This document shows, in pieces, positions 1-12,051 of a DNA stretch of 64,000 bases. The number at the start of each line of letters is the position of its first letter. The stretch's first letter is position 1. Location of the stretch: the NCBI GenBank assembly GCA_030533445.1, contig CM060068.1, positions 12,305,479 through 12,369,478 on the forward strand, in the 5' to 3' direction. This DNA comes from Cyprinodon diabolis. Taxonomy: Eukaryota > Chordata > Actinopteri > Cyprinodontiformes > Cyprinodontidae. The position numbers and the translations under genes are program-made. The notes below the pieces were generated by a model. The model did no database searches, was not told where the DNA came from, and saw nothing but the letters and a program-made list of their open reading frames with translations.

Positions 1-399
1 CACTTTGGTTAACAGTAACATGTTATGAATAAACCTTGAAAAAGAATCTGGCTTGTTTTGGGAAGAGGCTATTTCTGGTCGACAAACACCCTAACGCAAA
101 GCATTGTGTGGCCTTGCAGGTGAAACAGACTGAGGGAAAATATTTATAGTGAGCAAAAAAGGATAAATTAATATATGAAATGAGAGAAATTTTAATTTTC
201 CGACCACAGAAGAAAAGAAGAAACTGGTAAAACCAGGAAAACAATATTTTCAAAACTACAATACACAAAAGCCCTGATTTGCTAGTGGCACATGTTCAAA
301 AGTGAAGTTCTGCTGAAATTAATCAACAGTCATAGCAGCCCATCAACTTATCCTTTGTTGTTTCTGATGATTAGGATAGTAGCAGAGTAATGCCTATCT

Positions 400-640
400 C
401 CAGCAGCCTCGGTAGAGAAGTGGGCAATACTCTGGACTGGTCGCCAATCTATCACAGGCAACACTGGAAAAAAAAAGAGTACTGACAATGGTGCATACCA
501 CACAATCACTCAGGGCAATTTTAGGAGGCAAATGAACCTTACACCCAGGTTCTTTGACTGTGAGAGGGATGTGGAATACCAGGAGGGAACCCATACATGC
601 AAACCCACACATGCATGCTCCATGTAGAGAAATGCTTGGC
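400..640. repeat. degenerate dispersed teleost repeat
   Basis: The phrases 'ggactggtcgccaatctatc', 'agggcaatttt', 'gactgtgagaggga' and 'gaacccatacatgca' resemble a tail shared by very common fish interspersed repeats. It has no coding content, and the short reading frames across it are not protein-like. I recognise the pattern but cannot assign a family name. Confidence 0.35.
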
Positions 641-1659
641 AAAAATTCTACTTCAGGGCATTCTTGTTGCATGGCAACCATGCAAACAACATGTTACGCA
701 TTACAGGTCTGTTTCTTGAAGCAAAAATCTGTTAAGGAGACATAGAAAAGACATTCCTTTTCTATTAGAGAATGTGAAAATGTGGTTAAAGAATGGAAAA
801 CATGTTAACGAAGACAGTATACTGGTGTCTAAGCAGATAGAAATCTTATATTATTCAATCATAGGCTAACCAAGCCTTACTCTTTAAAGTAGAATAATAA
901 ATTCTTTAAAATTAGAAGTGGCTTTACTTCTTGTGCTCTTTGTTATTCAATCTTTCCTCTTTATTCTAAGCTTTGTGGTTGTCAATATTAATTACTGTTT
1001 TCTCTGGGTACGGGGGACATATTCCACGTCCTGTTTGCCTTATTAAAGACCTGCAAGTTTTCTGTTTAATCATTAAACCTTCTACATGGTCATATCAAGT
1101 TTCTATTTGCATTTTAGTCCTACTAACAACGTGACAATTAAGGGCTCAGAGGATTTTTCAGAGAATAACAGCATTGAGAAGATTTAAAGAACAACCCAAA
1201 GATGTTCTAGAGAAGAACCAGGATTACCTTATAATAAGTAAAGCTTTACGCATTTGCTAGAGTAGCTACTTAGGTGTATGACCATTTGATGTACAGTATA
1301 TGACACTGCAAACCTACCAACATATCCCCTTAAATTGATAGGTTGAAAGAAAACATTAATCTAAAAAGCAGTCAAAATCCACACCTCAGTAGAGAATTGG
1401 ATAATAAAAGGCTACCAGAGAGTTGTATGATTGTTGGATGTGGAAAGAAAGCAGTTCACAATGGAAGAATGTCTTCTGGTCAAATAAGACAAACCAAATA
1501 GCTTTTTTTTTTTACCAACATGCACTGACCTGACACTTTTTTAGACATAAATTGATCTGACCAAATCATACAACCAGCAGATCAAAAACCTGATTTACAC
1601 CAGGCTGCCCCAATATGGCAGTTAAACAATCCATTTTGCAACAGGCAGTTCTATTTAGT

Positions 1660-1663
<4 letters not shown>

Positions 1664-1728
<65 letters not shown>
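1664..1728. repeat. (TA)n microsatellite
   Basis: An uninterrupted alternating TA tract of about 65 bases. It is one of four long TA tracts in the window; the others lie beside mobile-element insertions. Confidence 0.95.
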
Positions 1729-1734
<6 letters not shown>

Positions 1735-3700
1735 GTCTTTGTGGCTATGGTCCTGAAAATCAGCTTCTATTATAATTTGTAAACTGAGTGGATGAAAAAA
1801 CTAAACCTCCGTTCTAACTCATTTTCTTTAACTAAATAATAAATTTGGGAACACTTTTATGAGAACATCTTTCAAATAATTAATCACAGCAAGTCGAATT
1901 GGCATTCTTTTATGGTTAGATACCTTAACTTGTTAAAGGAGTTCTTCAGGGCAACATTTTCCTTTCATCCCTTTGAGTTCAGGGTTCTTCAGGATTTCAT
2001 CTAAATTCTTCCCTTTTGACAGGGCGCACCCAATATGATTTTAATGCTGCTTTTTATTCATTGCTGTTGTAACATTGTGAAGTATACATTTTGTTTAGAT
2101 TTAATAAATGACTCTTTTTTTGAAGTATTTAATGTGTTAACTCTCACTGATTCTCACTAAGCCATTGCATGGACTAAGCCTTTAAACCACAGCCCCAAAA
2201 AATATGAGGTTCATCAACAAAGCATACATTCTTGTTTGTAAATGGAAATAATTTTATGCATTACCCACATTTTGTTATATATCTCTTTGATAAATGTATG
2301 ATAAATGTTGATAAATGTTAAAAAAAAAAAAAAAAAACAGCTTAGAGTTTGTAGAGTTTTAATTTTCTATTGCAGAGATACAGGAATGAAGATTCAAAAA
2401 GTGGATAAAAGAAATATTGTCAAAAACATTTTTGTCTGACTAGTTTCCACTTTGAAGTCAGACAAATGTAAAGACAGGTTGACGCATCTTTGTATAAAAT
2501 ACAACTTTTTGATCATACAACATCCATTTCAGCCTCATATTTATAAATGAAATATGAAAGCATGTTTAATTTCAAGGGAAAGCCATATTTAGTTGGAACA
2601 CAATATGGGTATTGGCTAAAGGTATTTGGATTTTTGTTCTCTAAATATGTGTTCTATAAAGCCACCATCTGCTCAATCCCTGCTGAAAATAATTACAATA
2701 TTTAGTTTGAACAAAATTTTGGAAAACCTCAATTTGTTTGTATAGTTGAAACTAAATTTATTTCTCTGCCAACTGTTGAAGGTCTTATGTTTATAAAGGT
2801 TGAATTACATCAAATCAATGGTCCTTGTAGCTCAGAAAAAAAAGAAGAAAGGAAATAAAGTAGTGTGATTTTTAATCACTGATGAAAATATAAAAGCCCA
2901 TTCCCACCTGCTGTTACATTGGAGTAAAACAGAAAAAGAAAGCTGGGACTTTTTGTATATCATCTAAGGTAAAAAAAAAAAAAAAAAGCGTATATTAAAT
3001 CCTCTTAGGTTTTAGCCCTTTTTTAAATCACAGCATCCATTAAAAGCTGCCCGTAGAAACCAATAGTTTTTTTTGTTTTGTTTCACAATAATAAATAATT
3101 TCTGACAGGCTAATATGAAAATCTACAATTCTACAAATACAAAATTTATTCTTCTTAATAATGTTAAGGAATCCATTTGAAAATGAAATAGTTTTAAAGC
3201 AAAATGCTAATCGTACATGTAATTGGTGAGGTTTCAGCTTATTATTTTCCTTCACTCTAAACCGTGCAGTTTAGGGGGAAAACAGGTAAACAGCTTAAAA
3301 GTTATTTACACTATATGTTTAAACTTTTTTGGTTTTCTTGAATTATTGCCTTTCAAATAGTCTTCTAGATAAAATGGCCTTCTGGATGTACAATAGGTTA
3401 TAATAAGGGTTCGGTGAACCTACACAAATACAGAGAGAACAAATGATTTGCCTTCACTCTTATCTTCCTGTCTGTCTCTTTCTGCCTCCTTTACTTTTCC
3501 TACTTCGATCCTGTGATCCACTGAAATAATATAATGCGGGTGTAACAGAAATTTAGGGGGGAAGAAAAGGTGGCTCTCATCCCTCCGACTGGATTGGCCA
3601 ATGAGGTCACCTAGGGGGTGTTAATGGTTGTTAAGGGGTTTTTATTGGGTTGTTAACTCCCTCGTCAGAGTTTAAACGTGAGTCAGGTGAGAGCAGGTGA
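1729..3700. other. non-coding AT-rich stretch
   Basis: No gene or recognisable element. The stretch holds poly-A runs near 2321-2337 and 2972-2987, and its reading frames are short and low-complexity. The interval 641-1663 upstream is likewise empty. Confidence 0.6.
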
Positions 3701-3726
3701 GAAGTGAATCTTCTTGCTATTGTTCC

Positions 3727-4013
3727 TAGAAGCGCTTTGTAAGTAGGTCACATGTTATGTCTAAGGGAACCTCCTCTGTTCAGAGATGGTTTTTCCAATT
3801 TAGCAAAGGTGGCTTCTTTAACCCCTCTATCAAACCATCTTTCTTCCTTGGACAGAATATGGAAGGTTTTGTGCTCAAATGAATTTCCTTTAGCCTTCAG
3901 GTGTACTGTAGATGAACAGCTGAGTCCTGTCCTGAGGAGTTAGCCCTCCTGTGTTGAGCCATGCACATGTGAAGCGGTTGGCTGGTCTCTCCAAAGTACA
4001 GGTCTGTGCACTC
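3727..4013 (-). pseudogene. Penelope-like element GIY-YIG endonuclease relic
   Basis: Read on the minus strand, this translates to a decayed GIY-YIG endonuclease tail of the type carried by Penelope-like retroelements. The order is DLYFGETSQPLH, then AQHRRANSSGQDSAVHL, then ERWFDRGVKEA, then PSLNRGGSLRHN and PTYKALL. In the family this nuclease nicks target DNA for reverse transcription. One frameshift lies near 3896-3909 and an in-frame TGA at 3748-3750, so it is dead. No Penelope reverse transcriptase is seen next to it; the neighbour on the other side is an L2 tail. The only long plus-strand frame here (3752-3943) is its antisense shadow. Confidence 0.72.
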
Positions 4014-4244
4014 TCCACTACCCTAAGCGTATAACAGCATCGCCGGCCTTGTTTCTGGATGTCTTATCTTTGTCTCAGTGGGTTTGAAGTGAAATTTTCC
4101 AGTCGTGAGAGAATTTTACGATCGGGCTGACTTTCAGCCTGATCTTGCTTCATCTGGAGTACAAGGGATAACGAGGGGAGATCAGACTCTCACGACCACC
4201 TCCCCATCAGGAATTGTAAGGTTGGGAGAAAATCAAACATGAAA

Positions 4245-4495
4245 ATCAACTCACACTGAGCCTTCTGCTGGAGGTTTCCTCCTGTTAAAAGGGAGTTTTT
4301 CCTCTTCACTGTCGCTACAATCATGACTTGTGTGAGGGATTGCATTCAAGTCAATGAGTCGATGCAATCAACTGGTTTTCCTTAGATAGAAAACTTTGAA
4401 TCAATTTGACTGGATGATCTGAGTTGAGATGAACTGTAATGTGCCTTCAAAGAATTGTTGTGAACTGGCGCTATATAAATAAACTGAAATGAATT
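4245..4495 (+). repeat. L2 LINE 3'-end fragment
   Basis: It matches the 3' UTR of the L2 copy at 19.1-21.2 kb in the same order: 'ggaggtttcctcctgttaaa', 'gggagtttttcctc', 'cactgtcgctacaa', 'gagggattg', 'tggttttccttagatagaaa' and 'ggcgctatataaataaactg'. It ends in a GAAATGAATTGA-type tail. It is a severely 5'-truncated insertion with no coding sequence. Confidence 0.8.
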
Positions 4496-4499
4496 GATC

Positions 4500-5044
4500 G
4501 CTTATCAATTTCACATGCTGTTGTGCAAATTGAATAGACAACAGTTGGAAATTATTGGCAATTAGCATGACACACTTAATAAGGGAGTGTTTCTGCAGGT
4601 TCTGTTTGGTCTTTTGTAGAGTGTTTAAGCTAATACTTGGAAGTTTGTCTTTCGAGAGAAACTTGGAAATGGAAGAATCTAGAACCATTCTGGAGGATGG
4701 TTTGCTTGGAAAAATCGAAAATAGGTAATCTATTTTTGGCAAGACCATCATTTTTATTGAAGCAACCCTACCAATGACCGATTTGCGTAAGGATTTCCAT
4801 CTAGCATGATCATCTTCCACTTTTTTTAAATAGTAAGATGTGGTTTAATTTTATTAAATCCAAAAGCTTCAAAGACATGCTGATACCTAAAATTGTATAA
4901 TCCCTTACTGCAGTTGTATAATGGAGGCCTATTGGATTTTGACCAGTTTATAGAGTAATCTGAGATTCTTGAGAAAGATTTAAACAATTTAATTACTAGA
5001 GAGAGTGAGGTTTTTGAGTGCTGGAGGAAAAGTAATAAAGACAT
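4500..5044 (-). pseudogene. L1-clade reverse transcriptase relic
   Basis: Minus-strand fragments follow the C-terminal half of an L1/Tx1-type ORF2. LLLFLQHSKTSL..ISDYSINWSKS corresponds to the segment just after the catalytic ADD box, where the cognate motif is usually 'xxYKINWSKSE'. After a stop and frame change, SLRKSVIGRVASIKMMVLPKI continues it, matching the common 'W..LRxSLxGRIxxIKMNVLPK' block. The ADD residues themselves are eroded. A TAA ends the first block at 4826-4828, so the relic cannot make protein. It abuts the L2 tail, so three unrelated retroelement relics sit end to end between 3.7 and 5.05 kb. Confidence 0.65.
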
Positions 5045-5059
5045 ATTTTTTATCTTGAA

Positions 5060-6190
5060 TTTGTAATTTTACAAGATGGTCTAAAATAAAGTTATTAATT
5101 GAATTAATTAAAGAATTAAAGAATACAAAATTTCACTTAAATCACTCAATCATCCATTCGTATAGCTGGTTAAATGTATTTATCTATACTTTAATTCTAA
5201 TCTGTGAACAAAAAACCCTCCAAATTAGTCATGAGAAGTGAATTAGAATTTCTTAAATGTTGTATGGATATCAGTTAAAATCCTGCCAACATTATTACCC
5301 AAAATGTTTAATGTTTAAATAATAAAAATAAAAATGGTTTATACCGGCTAATCTTCCTAACACAGCCTCCCTAGATCAAATGTTACAGACATGCTTATGA
5401 TGATGGACAAGAAACTGCTAATATTTGTTTATTCATGCAGGTATTTTTCTTTTACTTTGAAGTTGCTTTCTAATTGCAATTTCCTTTTGAAGTCATGATA
5501 AATTAAATGCTCAGCTTAGATTTTACTTGGGCTCATTTCATCCTTGGAACAGTTGGTTGTTGTTATCTTCCAACCCCTTTCCCACCTGTTAGGAAAGTCC
5601 CTAGGGTCCAAGATCATCCGTCTTAGATTTTGTTGCTGTACAATATGCTAATTCATAGATGCAAATGTGGCGCCTGTAGATCATACAAATACCGGTGGGG
5701 AGAATTTGGGATAGAGGATGTCGAGTGAAGAAAAGAGATTATAATGCAAAAGAAATGTTATAAAAATCAGGAATGATTGTGGTTCTATACACTATAAATT
5801 TAAAAGGCAAATAAATAATTCCCCCTGCTTTGTCATTTAGAAAATGGTGTTTAATTTTAGGGAACAGAAATCATCTTCACGTTAACACAGTGTTTTTCTA
5901 AAACAATCTTTGTCACTTTTAAGTAGTTTTTTAAAACTACAATCATTTCTATAAATGTCTTCTCCTACTCAAAAACAAGAAATATTTTAAAATGCTATTG
6001 TGGTTACTGTCAGCATGTGTATTGTACTGTAACAATGCAGCAGAAAAACAGAAAACAAGGCAGGAAGCATTATGCATTTGTTTACAGCATACACAATCAT
6101 TTTTGAGCAGTAATAATATCACTGATTTAAAAATATTTACCACCATAGCAAATATTATATTTGGGTTTAAAAGCCAGATATTATGAGTTC
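5060..6190. other. non-coding stretch
   Basis: Nothing recognisable. The stretch is AT-rich with only short random frames on both strands. Confidence 0.55.
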
Positions 6191-6194
6191 CCAG

Positions 6195-6965
6195 TTATGC
6201 AAAGAATAGTAGGCAATAGTAAGTTGTGTGGGTCAGGTTGGGTGGCCTGTGTGGGGCCACCTCCAGGGGGGGCTTTTGCTGGGGGTTGTCTGGTCCGGGT
6301 GAGGGGTGGGGGGCCAGGCCTGAAGCAGGAACTAGATAGGTTAGTGTGGTGGTGAACCCCCGGCACTCGTGCCACCGGGTCCTCGGTCCTGGGATTATTG
6401 GATGTGAGTGTTATGTGCAATTGTGCGTCCGTGTTTTTTTTTTTCTTTGTGGGGGGAAAAAAATGGCTTCCACCATTTCCTGGGTTTGCCCCTCCTTGGC
6501 ACCTTTGCTCTTGGGAACCCTTTGGGCGTTTGGGGCTTTGGGTCTCAACCACTATTGAGCATTTTTCCTTTGGTTAAACTTTACATGCACAAGTGCACTC
6601 TCACAAACAACTACAGGTGCTTGGTTCCAGGTACTCAGAAGTTCACTTCCATACAGAAAGCCCATATTCTTACCTTTAGCTACCCCAGTATACATGTCAT
6701 ATTAAATATTAGTACTTATACTTCAGCGATAGTATCTAGGTGTTACTTTATTGTATGTCTTGTACCATGTCTTTTGGTTGTGCTGTTCTTTTTACATCTT
6801 TTTGCAGGTAATGAGGCAGACTGAAGATGTTTTATCGTTATTTCCCTATTATCTCTTTCTTTCATCTTTTCTCCTTTTTTTCCTGTTTTTCCTTTCCTGT
6901 TCTTGTTACATTGCAGTGTCCATATAATCTGTAAAAATCCCTGCATAATTATAATAAAGCAATTT
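6195..6965 (+). repeat. GC-rich dispersed repeat, probable LINE 3' region
   Basis: A sharply GC-rich block (6220-6560, e.g. 'cccccggcactcgtgccacc' and 'gtcctcggtcctgggatt') stands out from AT-rich surroundings. It is followed by a pyrimidine-rich run and an 'ataataaagcaa' end near 6952. This pattern recurs widely in fish genomes and I take it as an old retrotransposon 3' UTR. The apparent reading frames in the GC block lack protein character. Confidence 0.45.
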
Positions 6966-6969
6966 ATAT

Positions 6970-8217
6970 GCATAAATCAAGCGTAACACTATGGCAATAG
7001 CTGTACTGCTCCACTTGTGAAAGTAAAATCTGTTGGGTTCTTAATTATTCTTATTGCCACATTGCCAGACAGGAGACTGTTAAAAAAAAGTAATTATAAT
7101 AAGATGCTGTTGATAAAGTGCCAGTCTCCAATCAAGTAACCATTGACCAATTGTCCACCTCCCACCACTTAAACAGGTTCCCTAAAATTTCCATGTATGA
7201 ATTTCAAACTGCATTTCTACGATGATGGCCTGTAGCATTCAGAATTAAGTTTCCTTTAATTAATTGAATGTGGAGATATAATGTTTTTTCTTGGAATTGT
7301 TTTAAATACCCGAAGAAAACGTTGAGGTTAACACAGTGCCCTAATCACCAGCAGCTAAAAGCTATTATTTAACTAAGTCCCTGTGGCCACAACAGGATGC
7401 TACTCGTCATTATACCATATTCATAAAGAGAAATAGAAGGATGGGGTTGTTGCAACAAGGCTTCATCTCTAACAGTCCAACAGTCTCAACAACAAAGCTA
7501 CGTCTTTATAGATTTGATAGGGCACAGATGTCAGGAGGCTGCAGAAACACACACACAAAAATTTTTTTAAGTGTATTTAAAATTTTAAAGGAACAAGAAA
7601 AATTCTCAAACCAGAGAAATAGATTTAATATTTAACTCACTATGCAACATTATGTGCCTTCATTATACAGAGATTGGCTGTAATTTTAGTTTCAATGCAG
7701 GTCACCCTATTACTGTGATTAATTGTTAACATAAGTTCATAAAACATTAATAACTGTGATACAGTTCACAACTACAAAGTGTTATCCACATTTGTGAAAT
7801 GGGGAGATGTGGAAAAAAAGGACACAGAGGTGCTCATTATGTCTAGTCAATAAAACACAAAATATATCTACAACTCACAAACCTGAAACCATGAAAGAAT
7901 CAGTTATATCCATCCATTCTTCTTCCGCTGCTTATTCATCATAATCCTTGGGTGTGCTGTACCTGTATAGGAGAGACTTTATGGATATCAGAGTGGAGAA
8001 ATTCACTTGTCAGAAAAGCTCAATAATCAAACGAAGGTGCCAAAAGGAGGAAAAGGTGCATTGGGTATATAAATTGCGTCCACATATATAGAGCAGATTG
8101 AGAAAAAAACTGAAACATATATATAGTCCAAGAACCCATAGTGCATACAAATCAACTTTGGGAAATAAACATGTAGTTGCTTCCTTTATCATGGATATTC
8201 ACCTCTGTGCAGTATCC
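6970..8217. other. non-coding stretch
   Basis: No gene seen. Around 7912-7950 there is a short piece ('atccatccattcttcttccg') resembling the edge of a common fish dispersed repeat, too short to classify. Confidence 0.5.
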
Positions 8218-8225
8218 ATGATCAA

Positions 8226-8854
8226 CAGAGATGGGAAGTAACAAAGTACAAATACTTTGTTACTGTACTCAAGTAGATTTTTCTGATATTTTTACTTTAC
8301 TTTACTACTTATTTTAATGGCGACTTTTTACTTCTACTCCTTACATTTTTACACAAATATCTGTACTTTCTACTCCTTACATTTTAAAAAATTGGCTCAT
8401 TACTTTAGTTTTGAATCATTTCAATGGAGTTACCATTATTATTTTTCACGTCATCAATACCAAATTCAGTCTAATTGGATGGGAATCGTCGTTGCTTTTG
8501 ACGCACCACTACAAGATGAATCGACAGATTTGGCGGTATTCATTCGCGGCAAATCATTGCAGCTTGGTGGCGGTGGCGTTAGCATAGTAGTACGGACGAC
8601 GAGATGATTGAAAATGAACACAATGGAGATCTAGTCCTATTGGCAGACATCCATTTAAAATGTAGGCAACGGCATGAAAAAAGTGGTTTCTACTTCTACT
8701 TTTATACTTTAAGTAAATTTACAAGCCTGTACTTTGTTACTTTTACTTGAGTAAAGAAGTTTAATCAGTACTTCCACTTTTACCAGAGTATTTTTTAACA
8801 CAAGTATCTGTACTTTTACTCAAGTACGGAAAGTGAGTACTTTTGCCATCACTG
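8226..8854. mobile_element. hAT-type non-autonomous element (MITE)
   Basis: The left end CAGAGATGGGAAGTA and the inverted right end CAGTGATGGCAAAAGTA form degenerate terminal inverted repeats. The flanks are ATGATCAA (8218-8225) and ATTATCAA (8855-8862), a 7/8-matching 8-bp target duplication as expected of hAT transposases. Sub-terminal sequence is rich in inverted 'AAGTACAAATACTTTGTTAC' type motifs. There is no transposase; the frame at 8317-8607 is low-complexity. Confidence 0.75.
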
Positions 8855-8862
8855 ATTATCAA

Positions 8863-10440
8863 TATATTAGCATAGAGATTTCAAGGCCAAAAAAGAGTGG
8901 AAGTGCAGGTTCCCATACAGCAGAATAAGTTTGTATCAGCTCCCTCTGTATAATCTTTATCAAAAAGAATAACCCAGACTCAATCTAGTTCTATTTTACT
9001 CATCAGGTGTTGCTCTTTCTTTTTTCCATACAGTTAGTGAAAAATTGCCACTAGAAAGTAAATGATTGACTATTAAGAATTCCAGTAACCAAGCAGACAG
9101 ATCTCATAGATGCAAATCAGATTGCATAAATGCTAGAATACCAGCTGCCAACTGGTCCCTTCTCTTCTCTTGTCTCCTCTACTTCAATTTTTTTCATGTG
9201 TTATGTGTCTTCATATGCCTCCATTCTGTCTCCCTGGCAGCTTACCTGGCAGATCTGTGACTCATCCCCTAATTTCTTTTCAGCATATCTTCTTTCTCTC
9301 AAATTCTCACCAGATTAACTTAGTCCCCAAGTGCTATTCTTTGCATTTTTATTTTCTTGCCTTGACTTTTTTGTTTTTCTGTCCTTTAGATTTGTAATCT
9401 AACTGCCAGTTTGCCTCTTCTATGGAACTTATCTGCTACACAAACATCATGCTTCACAGTCTTAGCCAGACTGAAAACCCCAATTTCTTTGTGAAACAAA
9501 TAAAGACCAAGAGACATTCAGATGGTTTACAGAGCTGCAGTAAAATGATTCACCTTTCCGCAGTCATCGTAATTTCAACATCACTCATAACAACACAAAA
9601 ACGTAACACAAAACAAGGGAGCATTTAAAGTGACATATTTTGTGATAAAATCTTTAGTATCTGCTTATGTTTTTCCCATTTAAACATATCTTTAGCAATA
9701 TTGTCTTATTGGGTTGTGTTCGCAGAAATGTAAAACATATTGAAACATGTTTTGAAAACTCCTTGGGTAATCAGAATGAGTTTTAACTTTTTTTTAATAT
9801 TGAAAATAATGTCCAGATTAGTTTGAACACAGAATACTATATTTTACATCATGCATACGGTAATATAAGGAACAGGGGTCTTCGGTGCTTCTCAGTTCGG
9901 GGTCCATCGACCACATTTGGTGTTTGTGTAGGTGCGTGTTTGAAGATTTTACCACCTGATTGAGGGATGCTAAAAGAGGTATTAACATTAGACAGGGGGT
10001 TAATGCGCTGATGGTGATGAATATATGTGGATCAATAAAGGTTCACTGTTTATCAAGTTTTTCTTTCAAATCTACTCCAAAATGAACAGATGGCCACAGC
10101 AGGTCTGACATGCCAGCATGAAGCTAAATATAACCATAAGCTTTATGCCTTACGTGAGCTTTGTTGTACAGCATACACATACTCTGTGTTACACAATAAC
10201 CTAATAGGCAAGAAACTTCAACTTGGCAACATAGTCTTTACATAAAGCTGTTAAATATGCAACCCTGACCTGTAGGAATGTGTAAAATGTTAGAAATTGG
10301 TATGCATGACTATTAGATTTCAAACATCGTGAGAATTACAACACTTGTTGTAGCATGGTCTTGTTTATATCAGATCCAGCTTGTATTGGTAACTGTAGTG
10401 TGTGTTCTGCTAAGCCCATAGAATAAGATAATATGCGACC
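8863..10440. other. non-coding stretch
   Basis: Nothing recognised. Overlapping plus-strand frames at 9066-9400 are pyrimidine-rich and unlike a conserved protein. Confidence 0.5.
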
Positions 10441-10445
10441 AGCGG

Positions 10446-10710
10446 TCCATTTCAAGAAGCAGGTTTAATAAACTCAGATTAAAATCTGCAACTCTAAATT
10501 GATCTAGCCTTGGGTCAGGAACTCAGAGTTGATTGAAGTAATTCATACACGCAGCAGCTGTTGTGAAACTGTAAACTCAAAGTAGGTCTAGGCAAAGTTG
10601 AACACATGCATAAGAAGAAATAAAAGCCAATATCAGTGGAGCCCCAATTCGACGAGTCACTATGGCAACAGGCAACAGGAAGTGCCTCCCCGTCCAGAAA
10701 GTAAAAAACT
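10446..10710. repeat. possible PIF/Harbinger-derived fragment
   Basis: 'tccatttcaagaagcaggtt', 'aataaactcaga', 'ggaactcagagttga' and 'tcactatggcaacaggcaac' resemble the end and first-exon region of a widespread fish Harbinger family. No complete termini or transposase are visible. This is a pattern-level call only. Confidence 0.3.
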
Positions 10711-10801
10711 AAATTATACTAGTAAGAATTAAGTTTTCTATACCTAGAAATTTTTACATAGTTTAAGTGGTCATTTTGACATTTATCAAGTTGACTAAAT
10801 A

Positions 10802-12049
10802 CACTATATTGCCAAAAGTATTTGCTCACCTGCCTTGACTCACATATGAGCTTAAGTGACATCCCGTTCCTAATCCATAGGGTTCAATATGACGTCGGTC
10901 CACCCTTTGCAGCTAGAACAGCTTCAACTCTTCTGGGAAGGCTGTCCACAAGGTTTAGGAGTGTGTTTATGGGAATTTTTGACCATTCTTCCAGAAGCGC
11001 ATTTGTGAGGTCGCACACTGATGTTGGACGAGAAGGCCTGGCTCTCAGTCTCCGCTCTAATTCATCCCAAAGGTGTTCTATCGGGTTGAGGTCAGGACTC
11101 TGTGCAGGCCAGTCAAGTTCATCCACACCAGACTCTGTCATCCATGTCTTTATGGACCTTGCTTTGTGCACTGGTGCACAGTCATGTTGGAAGAGGAAGG
11201 GGCCAGCTCCAAACTGTTCCCACAAAGTTGGGAGCATGGAATTGTCCAAAATGTCTTGGTATGCTGAAGCATTCAGAGTTCCTTTCACTGGAACTAAGGG
11301 GCCAAGCCCAGCTCCTGAAAAACAACCCCACACCATAATCCCCCCTCCACCAAACTTTACACTTGGCACAATGCAGTCAGACAAGTACCGTTCTCCTGGC
11401 AACCGCCAAACCCAGACCCGTCCATCAGATTGCCAGATGGAGAAGCGCGATTCGTCACTCCAGAGAACGCGTCTCCACTGCTCTAGAGTCCAGTGGCGGC
11501 GTGCTTTACACCACCGCATCCGACGCTTTGCATTGCACTTGGTTATGTATGGCTTGGATGCAGCTGCTCGACCATGGAAACCCATTCCATGAAGCTCTCT
11601 GCGCACTGTTCTTGAGCTAATCTGAAGGCCACATGAAGTTTGGAGGTCTGTAGTGATTGACTCTGCAGAAAGTTGGCGACCTCTTCGCACTATGCGCTTC
11701 AGCATCCGCTGACCCCGCTCCGTCAGTTTACGTGGCCTACCACTTCGTGGCTGAGTTGCTGTCGTTCCCAAACACTTCCATTTTCTTATAATACAGCTGA
11801 CAGTTGACTGTGGAATATTTAGGAGCGAGGAAATTTCACGACTGGATTTGTTGCACAGGTGGCATCCTATCACAGTTCCACGCTGGAATTCACTGAGCTC
11901 CTGAGAGCGACCCATTCTTTCACAAATGTTTGTAAAAACAGTCTGCATGCCTAGGTGCTTGAATTTATACACCTGTGGCCATGGAAGTGATTGGAACACC
12001 TGATTCCAATAATTTGGATGGGTGAGCAAATACTTTTGGCAATATAGTG
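10802..12049 (-). mobile_element. Tc1-like transposon Tc1-A, copy 1 (complete)
   Basis: Complete 1248-bp element with perfect 29-bp terminal inverted repeats starting CACTATATTGCCAAAAGTAT, flanked by TA on both sides (10800-10801 and 12050-12051), the Tc1/mariner target duplication. It holds one intact transposase gene. Three further copies of the same length lie at 16.6, 27.0 and 34.3 kb. Confidence 0.97.
10884..11915 (-). CDS. Tc1/mariner DD34E transposase (Tc1-A copy 1, intact)
   Basis: Cut-and-paste transposase that would bind the element's ends and move it between TA sites in the nucleus. I use the ATG at 11915 ([10 protein letters not shown]), the usual Tc1 start, giving 343 residues. 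The frame is open further upstream without a better start; Met -11 (MQTVF) is an alternative. The N-terminal paired-like helix-turn-helix region (about 1-110) contains the linker motif GRPR at residues 59-62. The DDE domain shows D154 (LWSDESRF), D245 (FQHDCAPVH) and E280 ([14 protein letters not shown]), with 34 residues between the last two. There are no stops or frameshifts. The protein is identical to that of copy 4 at 34.4 kb. The 256-residue frame on the opposite strand is an antisense shadow. Confidence 0.96.
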   Translation of the reverse strand: MGRSQELSEFQRGTVIGCHLCNKSSREISSLLNIPQSTVSCIIRKWKCLGTTATQPRSGRPRKLTERGQRMLKRIVRRGRQLSAESITTDLQTSCGLQISSRTVRRELHGMGFHGRAAASKPYITKCNAKRRMRWCKARRHWTLEQWRRVLWSDESRFSIWQSDGRVWVWRLPGERYLSDCIVPSVKFGGGGIMVWGCFSGAGLGPLVPVKGTLNASAYQDILDNSMLPTLWEQFGAGPFLFQHDCAPVHKARSIKTWMTESGVDELDWPAQSPDLNPIEHLWDELERRLRARPSRPTSVCDLTNALLEEWSKIPINTLLNLVDSLPRRVEAVLAAKGGPTSY

Positions 12050-12051
12050 TA

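Noticed and set aside
6181..6552. Overlapping frames in the GC-rich block
   Set aside because: Open on several frames at once because of base composition; Gly/Pro-rich with no domain; part of a dispersed repeat.
10822..11592. 256-residue frame opposite the Tc1-A transposase (also at 17094-17864, 27016-27492 and 34283-35116)
   Set aside because: It is the antisense shadow of the transposase gene, has no protein domain, and follows the DNA identity of the element.
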